Positions 23,865-35,355 of a stretch of 64,000 nt of DNA are shown in pieces (the first letter of the stretch is position 1; the number at the start of each line of letters is the position of its first letter). Made by a program: the position numbers and the translations under genes. The stretch covers positions 30,927,366-30,991,365 of the forward strand of contig CM057135.1 of assembly GCA_029964075.1 (NCBI GenBank), given 5' to 3'. The notes under the pieces were generated by a model that saw nothing but the letters and a program-made list of their open reading frames with translations, did no database searches and was not told where the DNA came from. Source of the DNA: Patiria pectinifera (taxonomy: Eukaryota; Echinodermata; Asteroidea; Valvatida; Asterinidae).

Positions 23865-24376
23865 TCCTTCAGTCTTAAGTCAAGTCACCAGCTATTCAAA
23901 TGAACTGTTACAAAAGCATTCCCTTGTCATTGTTCATCCCTTTACTTGTGACTTGACTTATGAAAGGACTTGTGAAAGGCCTTGTGATGGACTCCCACTA
24001 CAACGCCGTTTACATGTATTGCATGTTTAAAGTTTTGGTAAACATATTGCATAATCTTTTTTTTTCTTCAATTTGTGAGATATTACAACAATTGTTTATT
24101 TTATTTTACATAAGTTAGTAATGCTGTGTAAAGAACAACATGTTCTTTTCTTAATACTCATTTCTTACTTGGGCCAAAGAAAATAGTTCTGCTTCCGGTG
24201 ACCCTACCTACCCTATTTTGACAGCCATTACCCTATTTTTTGTTTGGGAATAATGAGAGAAAAACCACCAAAAAACCATCAATTACTACCTTTCACCCTT
24301 GACTACATGCAGATATCACCATATAATCGTACACAAAAAATCCCCCCCCCCAAAAAAAAATATTCCCCCCCAAAAA

Positions 24377-27300
24377 TCAGTAATTCCAGCCAGCCCAGCT
24401 GTGTGCAATAAGGAGATAGCACATGGCCACAAATGTAGTCACCAGCATCATGGGGAATCCCACCCTGGCAATAGAAACACAAGAAAATATACATGAATGG
24501 AAAATTAGTTTGGGTTGTTTTTCGGACACCTAAGTTAAAAAAAAAAAAAGAAGAAAATCCAGTATTTCTGGGACTCAACAAATGTGCTGAATTTGAACTG
24601 TATATTGTTTGTTTCTTTTTTCTAAGTCTTAAAACTTGATTTTTGTGACTTAATTTTTATTTTGCTGGAGCAGGTACATTTTTATGATACTGGCCTTTTT
24701 ACCTCATGAATTCCCGGAAATTGTAACTGCAGCCGTGTTGTTCAGCAATGCCAGCACACACTACGTTAGCTGAGGCACCAATGAGTGTACCGTTGCCTCC
24801 TAGACAAGCACCAAAGGCTAGGGACCAGACTAAGGGCTTCAATGGCAGGTCTAGATTTGGGTCATTGCCTAGGCTCAGGATGATGGGAACCTGGAGTCAA
24901 GAGAAGTTTAAGAAAGAAGATGTCAGTAATCTGAAGGTCTTAGGTTTAAACCCTGCTCTAATCGATTTCTTTGTTCAACTTTATAAAAAATTAGACTTTC
25001 CTTTCTCAAAAAGTGCTTATTCATAGTGCAAGTTACTAGTGCGAACGATGATTTTCACAAAATAAGTGGCTTGGATGGACTTTGAAAACGGATGTAATTA
25101 CAAACACATCCAGTCTGTCATTGCACAGCTAGATCGAATGGGGGGGGGGGGCAGAATGTGCCCCCCCCCCTTCGGCATTGAGAAGGGGAAAATGGGATTG
25201 CTTAACCCTAACTCCCTAGGGGGTGTGCAAAATCATATTAAAATTGGAGGATTCAGGACTGTAAGGGTTAATGTTGCAAAAGTACTGACTAATTACCAAT
25301 TTTGTGCTCTTATTTTTTTCACACAAGCTTACCATAGCTGTAGTAAATGGAATATTGTCGATGAAAGACGAAGCGATAGCTGAAACCCAGACTAGTAGTA
25401 TGATGGCTACTGTCAACTGCCCATCCTTTGGTACAGCCTGTGAGGAAACAAGACGTGGTGAACAAGTCTGGAAACCAGGCTAGATTCTTAACCTTTGTGT
25501 TTAAAACAATTTTAGGGTTTAGAGAACTCTCTCTCTAAAAACATCATGACTCACCTTAATGAGAGCAGACACCAAGCCTCCGATGAAGTCAATTAATCCT
25601 AAATGGGTTAAACCCTGAAAAAAGTAAAATAACATTATGCAACGAAATGAAATTTATCAGCATATTTTTAATCACTGGTTCCTCTAGGTAAGTGAACCAG
25701 AACACTAGGTTCACTGTTTACTCGTGCGTCCGGGTTCGACTCCTACCAGGACCATATTGGATTTAAATTACCTGATTGGATGAGGACTCTAAGCGGTAGC
25801 ATATATATGTTCATCAATAAAGGTTTCTCCAAGTTTGTGATTGATGTGAAATGGAGTAATCACTTTTATATATAAGTAACATATTTACGTTTCTTTGCAA
25901 AATTTCCTGTCCAATTCGCCCCTCAAATTTGACAGCATGCCCCTCCCCCTTTTTCATCATGATTTTTCCCTTGTAAACTAGGTCATCTATCTATGGATCT
26001 GTGCCAACCAATTTATACCTCCATAAGTACAAATAGTGCTGCGAAGAAGACCAGCGTTGCCCATTCAATCCTGTGCATGACGTTCTCAATGTCATTGATA
26101 TCGGCTAAGACAAGGAGAAATGTTGCAGCCAGAAGAGCAGTCCAACCTAAGCAACACAACACAAGAACATCACCGATTAATCATTGAAATTGATCACGTT
26201 TGCATCTTCAGAAGAACTAGATCATGAGACATCAATAATTTGAAGCGCCATGATGACATTGTAATTGGCCCGCAGCATAATGTCAAAGTGGCATACAGTT
26301 GTAGTTAGTTATGAAAAAGGTAAACTTTCATCAAGAACAGACATGAAAGCTAACCAGGTGCTTTCTTGTCATGCTTTGTCTTCAAAGTTTCTCTACAAAA
26401 GTGGCCTTTTTTCTCCAGGGGCCAACTTTTTGAAAGCATTTCCATTAAATTGATAATTTGATTTCTATTCCACTCACCTAAATTTAAATGAACACTGTCT
26501 ATGGACTGAATGAAGAACGTGAGGATGGCTGCAATTAACACAATGCTGCATTTTATTAACAGGGGCTTGTCCGTGATGCGATACTGTCCAAAAGAATACA
26601 AACATACTCTCCATTACCAAATTAAATCTCAAACATTTTAGTTTTGCATTGAAAATGTTCTGTATTCAGTTAACCAAAATAATGTCATTAGATAAAAGGT
26701 TTTCTTTTCTGTTACCTTTTTCTGTAATTCTTTTAGGTTTTCTCGCCATGTTGAACTGGACTCTAATTCACTGGAAAAAAAACCAAGCCAAAATAGATTT
26801 AGACACGGAGAACCTAGTATATTTCCAAAGAACAGTACTTTTTATTGTAACTTCACAAGGATGAATTAACACAGCGGGATTGAAACTGAAATTGAGAACA
26901 TGAGAAAAGTGGCACGCCTCAATTTAATGTACTCTTTCAACTACTTTAATTTTATCCAGGGAATATTGTGGCCACTACCTGGTTGTTTCGCATTGAAAAA
27001 AAAATTTCTAAAAAAAAGAAGAAACAAGATACCTTTATTTGACCAACCGTTTTTAAACTATTTGTTATTCAGTTTCAAGTGTAGTTTCATAAGGAACCTT
27101 TAATTTGGCCACTTACCCCACCATGACCATCTGATGCTTGAGTGAATCTTCCAGTTGATAGACTTTTTGCATGAGTAGTTTCTTGACTGTTGCTTCTTCC
27201 TTGGTTGCTACCATGATACGTGTTGCCGTCTGTCGCCAGAGCTCTATTTCTCGCTTCAACTCTGCAAAATCAAAAACAGTGTCCCTGTAACCAACACAAT

Positions 27301-30300
27301 TTTTGTCTTTGACAAATGAACTTGTATTTCTGTATCATCTCTTCTTTTTATTTCATGTTGTTACTTGTGATTTTAAAAATGTGTTGAATTAGTTGCATTG
27401 GAAAGACTTCGTACATTTTACAAAGATTAGTTTTAAACTTGTTCTAAACTGAAACAAACGGATCATCTATAAAGATCACAAACACATAGAAATCATTCCT
27501 AATTGGGAACACCTACTTTTCTCAGACTGTTTCCAAGGTGATGAGCATGCGTTGCCATTTTAAATGTGTTCCCTGTGGACTTTCTAAGTGTTCCACCCTG
27601 GACATGCTTTTGTAAAATTAATTGGTAATTGGTAAGACTTTGCAGCCAGATGTTTTCCAAATGTCTTCAAGTACTGTTAATTAACTTAGTACAAACCTCT
27701 TATTTCTGGAGGATCTTTAGCAGATAGATTCATCTTCCTGTACTGAAGCCACAGCAGCAGGAAACCAGCTAACATGCAGAAGATGATACCAATGAACATA
27801 TGCAGTGTGAACTCGGCAAAGTCTATACCCTATGTGTAGAGAAAACGGTTACCAGTTGAAAATTTGTTATACAGCGAACGGCTGTGTATGATTATCGGGC
27901 ATTGTGACATATTAAAGTGGTGGTGCAATTATATGTATATGTGTTGAAATGAAAATTAAAGTTTTATACACCAAGTTTACTCCTTGTAGGTTTACCTGTA
28001 AGATTACTGTAATTTTTGTATCTGTCAACGTACCTGATGTGGTCATTGTGAGCTGTGGCATGATGTGATGGATGGTGTTGCCATAGATACTGGGATGCAT
28101 ATGCATGATTGATGGATGAAGGTTTCACATGAAAAAAAAATAATGAAAAGAATTGTGGAAGTGTGCATCATAGGCAAAAACAACGACCAAAATATAATCC
28201 AGGCTCCTGGGAATGGATGGGAGTGGGCCATCCTCCTAATTTCTCATTTCTCAACAAACTTTATATTTGTCTCCGTCAATATCTTTTCACCTACATCATG
28301 CTTCTTTTCTTAAATTGTTTGACTTCTGGATCAAATGTTGAATCTTTCTAGATTTCTTTCAGTCTTGATAAAGTTTTTCAAGTCAGACTTACTGCTTCCT
28401 GTATTCCTTTATTGGAAACAATGATGACATTGGGCGGGTCACCTATCGCCGTTGCTGTGCCGCCAATGTTAGAGAACATGACCTCAGCAATTAGAACATA
28501 CTTGGGATCCAACTCCAAGACTTCACAAAGTCTGCAAATCATTTGAAAGATTGTTGATCAATTTCCAATTCAGAAAAAGTGTTGTTTCCAAAAAAGTTAC
28601 AATTGTGCCTTAACATTGAAAACTTTGATTGTATTAATTTACTTTCAAACACAAGAGACACTTAAAGTGTATGAAGGTTGATTAAATCCAAATGACCTGG
28701 GGTTTGGAATTCTGGACCACTTTTTCTGCTATAACCAAGTAAGTGAGTTATTTGTCTCTTCAGTTTCTTACATCTTGGGCTTAATGGCTCATACATTTAC
28801 CCAAATTATCTTTTCAATAAACAAATCAATTACAACTGTCTAATGTAATTTGTGATTACATCGAGTTTGATCATGCAGTCACAGATAATTATCCAATGTT
28901 GTCAATTTTACCTGATAGTTACTGGAGTCAAGAACAACACTATGACATTATCAGCAATTTATCAATTAAAACTGTTTAACGTAATATTATTGATGACTAA
29001 ACTGAATTTGAACAATTGTGAGAAGTTCATTTGCTACCTGATAGTGACTGGAGTCAAGAGTAATACTGTTGTGACGTTATCCAGCACGGATGAGATTGCA
29101 CCAGAGAAGACGCAGAGTATAATGATGAGGGTCCAGACTTTACCCTTGGCCATCTTGTAGGCTTTCAACGCACAGTAGTCGAAGAAACCGGTCTCCGAGA
29201 AGATGGCTACCAACGTCATCTAGTGAATATACAAATCGGAAACACAGAAGAGCCTGTAAGAGCTGGTTCCAACTTGAATTTGATATAAATTTGAAAAAAA
29301 GGGAATATTCTTTTTTTTTTTTTGTAATTTACTCACCATTCCCCAGAGGAGAGAGAGTGTCTCATAGTCGATCCAGGTCATGATTGTTTCTAGCGGAGGT
29401 CGCTCATTCAATGCTGCTAATGTGGCCAATACTGCAAAGGATCCCAACATAGCTGCCACTGTGCGGTGAACCAGCTACGGAAAAAAATAGGAATGTGGGT
29501 TATTTACAAAATAATTCAAAAAGTTAGAACTTGTATTAAGACCTCCTTGATGTAAATGTTGTAAATTTGTTAAAAACTTACAGAAAAAAATAGTTTAAAA
29601 ATAGCATTTAGAAAATATTGCTGGAAACTAATTTAATGTTGAGCAAACATAACTGAGTTTGAGTAAATTTTCTAAGGTGTTGAAAAAAGTTGCAACAAAG
29701 TTTTGACTCATCTAATTTTGTTCTTGCCACAAGATATATTGGGTAGAACTCATTTACCACTGTTATAGCATATGTATACACTTGTTCAAATATCCCAAAA
29801 ATTATCCTAGCAAGTTGGATGGATTGTTACCATTGGTTCAATGTAATACTTACATCAAAGCCAATGAGTACATAGACTGCAGTAAGAATGACTCCAGCAT
29901 ATATCACGTCATACTGGGCTGCATGCGGCATGGCAAGATAGCGGATTGCGATCACCGTATGATGCTCCGTATCCGTGGAAACCTGGATGTAAAAAGTGTC
30001 GTCTTCGTTGGAGCTGATAAAAAAAAAATTGATCATTTAAAAAAGATGATACAACAGACGTTTTACAATTTACTTGAGATTAAATTGCTAGTATTGGAGT
30101 ATATATGAATTTACATATTAGAAATTATTGCGTGTGGCATTTTGTGAACTTTTTGTCCAAGGGACATTTGAATTTTGTGGCATTATTGCAGTGCCCAACT
30201 TCTGCTACAAAACAGCAAAAGATGATTACTGGGAAAGTTTATACAACGTTGGGCACAAATAAGTAGAGATTAGTTTCAATACATGTACATCATTTAGCAG

Positions 30301-32499
30301 GGTGGCTTTTTTGCTATATAGCAATTCTTGTCTGCTCAGCACACTTTAGTGTCCATAGGCAAGACACATTACAGTGATTGCTTGTGTTTTCCAATTGGTT
30401 TGTGGTCATTACAATTAATATTCGTTTAGTAAACTCAGAAATGCAAAGTTTTTCATAACTTGAATCATGAACTCGGAGTTAAGTGATGAATATAATGACG
30501 ATATGATTCAACTTACTCATCCCAGGGCAGTAGTATTTTTTCTATTGTTTCCACCATTTGATTGCTTTGGACAACATCCTCATCTGTGTCTAAGATAAAG
30601 TTGTATTCCTTGACCACATGGCCATCGGATGACCTGGCCAGGATGACCGTTGCATTGTGGGGGTTTTCAGCTTCATCGCTGTCGATTACAAATGCTCCTG
30701 CTATACCAAGCCTTATGACATCCAATCGTGCCTCGTTGATATCGCTGATGTTGAGAACTATAGAGGGCAGGCTTCAGTCAAGGATTCAACTCAAAGAGTT
30801 CAACCTCCCCTCCCCCATCAGAATAAAAATTTAATAGAATATATCAAAATTTACTTCAGTGGACTGAATTTTAAAGTTTCTTCAATAAGGATACCATGAC
30901 TTTGTGTGCGAGATGTTGGGAGAATGGTGCGAATGGCTTCAGTTTCCTCTTGAAGACTAAAGAACACCTGACACAATGAGAACAGAAAACAAGTGTAAAA
31001 ACAAGGTAGAAGGTCAAGTAAAAATAAAAACCAAAAACAAAACCAAAACCAAAAAGGAAACATGATTTCTTGGCATGGTCCAAGCCAGAAAGAGAAAAAT
31101 AAACGTGAAACAGGGAACAAATTAGGAAAGTGTTTACGACTTTTTCAATGAGAGTGGTCCTCCTGAACACACAAACCAATTATTTTTTCTCAAAATGAAA
31201 GTAATTTTTCACTGTTGAATTTCTCAGAGCCATCTGTTAGAAAAACGATTTTTGTTTGTTTTATCATACTTACTAAAACCACAATCATAAGCATAAGGAG
31301 AAGACCAATCTTCAGATTGTTCAATAAACGTCTGTTGGGGCAAAACAGAAAAAAAGTTGTGAACAATTAATGACTTTAATTTCTTGTAAATAAGTGAAAC
31401 TGGAGAAAAATGACAAAGTAATAAAATAGAAAACAGAACTTCATTGTCAATGCAATGTAGTTAGTTATAAAACTGAAAATCTTATTCTTAGAGATATTCT
31501 CGGATGCCTAAAAGTATCCCAGATTGGGAATTTGTTCATCTATATACCACTTTGCACCTACTTTGCTTTTTTGGTCTTAAATTTTGCCATCCAGCTTTTC
31601 TTTGTATCTCCGTCGCCTTGGGAACTGAATGAGAGACTACTCCACATTCTCCTGTAGACTGGCAAGTTGTTGGATGCTACTCTGTTTATTAGAAACAAAA
31701 CCAGGAAAATGAACGTTTAACCTCATATTTCTTGTCTATTTTTCTAATTGAATAATGCATGTAAGGCCAAAAAAAAAATAAGTCGGTCTCTGGTCAGCGC
31801 GCGCGTCGATCTTTTTTTTGTCCAAAATGTTCCGCGGTAGCTCCAACAGCGCCCTCTATTTCCGCACCTCCTCAATTTTTTTTTTACCAAAGAGCACCAA
31901 GGAATGGGAAATTGCACCAAGGCAAATGAGGAAACCAAAAAAGCAAAATAGTACCTACCTTGTCTGTACAATCCAAGCTTGAAGAAAAAAAAAAAGCCGC
32001 GTGGCCGCATCAATTCCGGAACTTTGGTCTGACCAGAGACCAAGTATTTTTTTTTTTTGGCCTAAGAGACAAACTTTTTATCAAATGGTACAAGAAATTT
32101 CAAAAAAAAAAGTTTCTTTGAGATCAATTGCAAAACTTGACTATTTATTGACAAAAAAAGTAATATGTGAAGTTGAACAACTTGAACTATAATGACGCTG
32201 TTAAGAAAGTATTTTCAACCAAAAAAATCACATTGATAGAAACTTTTTATCAATAATTTACAGTTTACAAACTTTGTTTCTGGAGTAACCAGATCAGCAC
32301 TGTATCCAACCGTGAATGAATTTTGACTGATTCCGTTGCCATTGTAACCATCATGTGCAATGGAACGATGCTTCTTTTTCATATCCGTCAACAACTGGGT
32401 AGTTTCATTAAAGTCCGTCTGCAAGATGTCATCTTCAGGTATGGAGGAGGAGTAGACCGTGGAATGGGAGGTTTCATCCGTTTCATCATTATGTGACAT
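24377..32499 (-). CDS. OCA2: OCA2 / P protein, melanosomal 12-TM ion transporter (about 18 coding exons)
   Basis: Member of the arsenite/Na+-H+ antiporter-like (IT) superfamily. In vertebrates P protein raises melanosome pH through an anion conductance needed for melanin synthesis. Exons, 5' to 3': about 32499-32262, 31681-31562, 31331-31274, 30967-30855, 30744-30517, 30013-29854, 29474-29337, 29219-29038, 28531-28393, 27829-27697, 27261-27117, 26770-26716, 26583-26478, 26146-26019, 25614-25555, 25437-25333, 24890-24703, 24464-24377. From exon 2 onward all phases agree; the exact donor of the first exon does not fit and is uncertain. Total about 790 aa (human 838). Recognisable: TM1 ([12 protein letters not shown]), a lumenal loop with an NAT sequon, [40 protein letters not shown], a cytosolic basic linker, [47 protein letters not shown] and the C-terminal [10 protein letters not shown]. 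The gene is divergent from NUP98. Confidence 0.94.
25202..25271. mobile_element. 70-bp minimal TTAACCCTAAC...GGGTTAA element (OCA2 intron)
   Basis: Left end ttaaccctaactccctaggg, right end gtaagggttaa, only 70 bp in all. It carries the same end sequences as the longer family members and looks like a near-empty internal deletion derivative. Confidence 0.45.
25690..25800 (+). mobile_element. possible tRNA-derived repeat (OCA2 intron)
   Basis: A B-box-like gtccgggttcgactcc lies at about 25725-25741 with a possible A-box region upstream. No clean cloverleaf. Diverged SINE head is the likeliest reading; antisense to OCA2. Confidence 0.3.
28823..29073 (-). repeat. tandem duplication covering the donor end of an OCA2 exon
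   Basis: The true exon ends (minus strand) at 29038 with ACTCCAGTCACTATCAG then gtagca. A diverged copy at 28952-28912 reads [13 protein letters not shown] against [14 protein letters not shown] in the real exon, and ends ACTCCAGTAACTATCAG followed by gtaaaa. The flanking intron also matches (tcaattacaactgtctaatgtaat versus tcaattaaaactgtttaacgtaat, at 28825 and 28962). The duplicate has a donor but no acceptor that I can see. Confidence 0.75.
31762..32066 (-). mobile_element. MITE with TAAGGCC-A(n) ends, copy A (OCA2 intron 1)
   Basis: Ends are taaggccaaaaaaaaaa and tttttttttggcctaa, followed inside by cggtctctggtcag and ctgaccagagacc, so the terminal inverted repeats run about 35 bp. The interior (gcgccctctatt, a block of caccaagg repeats) matches the element at 41415-41788 in reverse. 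No transposase. The TIRs could fold into a long hairpin in the OCA2 pre-mRNA. Confidence 0.7.
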
Positions 32500-35355
32500 G
32501 ATGGAGGTAGCTGTACTGTCGTCAGATGAATAATGTCAATATTTGAAGAAAGGCTGCAAATGAGAAAAAAGTTGTTATTCCAGGATGATAAAAAGTTCTA
32601 AGGCTGATATAAATGTTTGAGACATTTCTGAATATAAAAAAGGGTTTGGTCTGGTTATGATCATGACAAGATCGGGTGTTAATGATGATTATGATAATGG
32701 GATAACTCTTCATTTAAAAAAAAAAAATGGTATATAAAAATGGAACGTGTAAACAGTTGAAATACCAGCCTACCTAATCAGATTCTCATTTTGTTCACTT
32801 GCCAAATCCAGTCGGTCTATACATTTTATTCTCAAATTATTGCACTGTAGAAAATGGCCGTTCACTTCAGTCCATGCACAGTAGCGTCACACAGAATCTA
32901 CCTAAATCACTGCAGGTACAAAATTGTATAATCCTATAATCTTTATACAAACTTCCATGATGCAAACAAAAACCTACGTCTATATACCAGCATATACCAG
33001 CCTATACGAAGCACCTGATCAATATACTGGACTTTGAACTGTTTTACTTCTGACACAATCAATGTTTTGACAACTTATCAAACTAGACCTTGTGACATGG
33101 TCCTGGTGTAAACTTTTGATTTAGGCAACCCTGGTCAGTGAGTGAGAATTCTGAACCAGACATGGAAGTAAAAGGAAGGGGGCTATTAAAATTAATTCCT
33201 GATATTAAATGAAAAATCAGTTTTAAAATGTTTTGGAAATTTAGATATCTTTTTTTACACCAGGCCTATACTGTTAAAAAAACCCAAATAACCTGCTGTG
33301 ATTCTAAATCAAATAATTTCTCAAATATTAGCAAGGTTCAATTAAATTGCTACAGAATGGAAACAATGAAAAAGCTATATGTAGATAAATAAATTTAACT
33401 TGATCAGATAAAAAAAAAACAATAAAGAAATAATGGGGGGGGGGTAGAAAAGTGGGTGGTGGGATATGTTATGGCTGTATGTGATTGTTGCCAAAAATGA
33501 TGGACTGCCACGCCCAGGCATCACTGAAGAATCAGCAACGTAAAATTTGTAAAATCAGAGTGACTTTTAATTGCTTCCTCCTCCCTCCAGTATATAGCTC
33601 CACACCTCTCTTCCATACCTGGTGGCGGAAATTTTCTTAAATAAGGCCATTTTTCACTTCAGAGATCCCTAATCTGCCCTCCCTGCACCCCCCCCCCCAG
33701 CAGTAACACCTCTGGATCTGCCCCTGATACCAAATACAGGATTTTGACCAAGTATCCCTCTTATTTCATGATTAATAACAAACTCTGGCTGTTAGCCATT
33801 TAACATCTTTATTGAGGATTCATGACCATCTACTTTTCTGTGAGGAAGATCGATGCCTGCATCCTCAATTGCATCTCAATTAATGTTCATAGCCCTCTCA
33901 TCTTGCACTTTGCAGCATCATTTTTGTGTGACTAAGTCTGAGGAGCAACGGATTCAACGCTTCTCCATGAAATCAAATGAAATGAGTAGTGTCATGATGT
34001 GATGGACAGAACAGAAGACAAAAGTCGTCATGCATCACTGCACAAGTTAATTGGCATGTTTAATCAAGCCCTACGACTCGTTTACGCGTTCAAGAGGCGA
34101 GCATTTTAACCGGCTTTGGGACAAAAACACAAACATGCAACTGCCGTCTGATGGTTCAAGCCGGGACACAGTTCAATGCGCATGGGCATAAGTTTTTTTT
34201 AATGCCAAGCGTGCGTAAGAAGATGGCAGACCAGTTTGAGCGGGATTGATGCGGTACAAACTCACTTCCCTAAATGATATCATAGGTAAATATATCCTTT
34301 AGTTTTTACCTTAGGATAATGCTTTCATAGCAAGCAAGTTTGAGAATGTATAAATACTGCGGAAGTTGCCAAGAAATATCAGAATCCAGAGCCCAACGTT
34401 CGTGTACGCGTTGGTCGTTGCGTTGCGGACATGAATCACTTGCGTGCTTTGGCTTTGCTCGTTTTTTGATCCTTCCATTGTCATGATTGTCTAACTTTGG
34501 CTTCAATTACTTCAACTTTCAAGTCATGCCAGTCTTTAAAAATATAAGCAGTAAGGACTCTTAAATTTAATCTTGACTTGTGTTTACTAAAAATTGTGAA
34601 CATTTGCTGAGCCTGAGTATTGTCTTCAAAGTTAAGTGCAAAAGTGCAAGTGCAAGCATTTCAGCATTGCCATTTGCAATTCAGTTGACGAGAATTAATG
34701 TAACTGATCCAAAAGTGATGACTGAACATTAAAACTGTTTTTCAAGATTTTGTTTGGCAGCATTTTATACGTCGGTAAGTGGCATCAACACTTTTTGACT
34801 TTGCATATTCAAAATTAAATGAGCTGTAAATTTGGGAAGTTATTTTGTTGTATCTGCCATCTGCCGGCTGCCTCACTCAAGGTAAACTAAGTCTTGCAAG
34901 TTTAACTAAGTATATTAGTATTAAACCACTGTCACTTGAATTCCTGGATTTACATTTGAACCGAAAGCAGCCTGAATGATGTTTGCTGTCTGGAACTAGG
35001 GAAATGACTGCACTCCTTATTTTGTCGTATTTTTTGGACAATGGAAAAGGGAAAACAAAGGACAAATTTACTAGTAAATTTGCTAACAAATAGTTACAGT
35101 GTTAAAATACAGCCAACATTGTGACCAACAGAAAGGTTAGCCTGCGCCTACATTGGCATTTTGCCATTAAATTAATGTCGACATCAGGGCTAGTTTGAAG
35201 GTTTAAATGTAAATTCCTGAATGGGCCAGTAAATTTTCCACATGACTGACAGTAACACATTGACTTTCATTTTTTTTTAATCCTCCAGGTCTAATTAACT
35301 CAGATTAATTCAAAGCTCAAGTCCACTTGACAAGGGTCATTGTAAGGAACTGATC
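32500..35355. other. divergent intergenic region between OCA2 and NUP98-96
   Basis: Contains the upstream regions of both genes. A likely NUP98 untranslated exon ends at a good donor near 34774 (cgtcg followed by gtaagt), and an acceptor at 35289 (cctccag) precedes the ATG by 67 bp, so the 5' UTR is probably spliced. For OCA2 an acceptor-like acgacag lies just upstream of its ATG. A poly-G run near 33435 and a poly-C run near 33690 occur with nothing coding between them. No further exons recognised. Confidence 0.4.

Noticed and set aside
23601-24030. Three overlapping frames encoding SPSQVHHK repeats
   Set aside because: An 11-bp repeat without stops is open in all three frames; this is a minisatellite, not a repeat protein.
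24303-24581. Minus-strand frame ending in FFLGGGIFCVRLYGDICM as a separate gene
   Set aside because: Different frame from the final OCA2 exon and passes through poly-A/T and poly-C/G runs; only 24464-24377 is supported, in the OCA2 frame.
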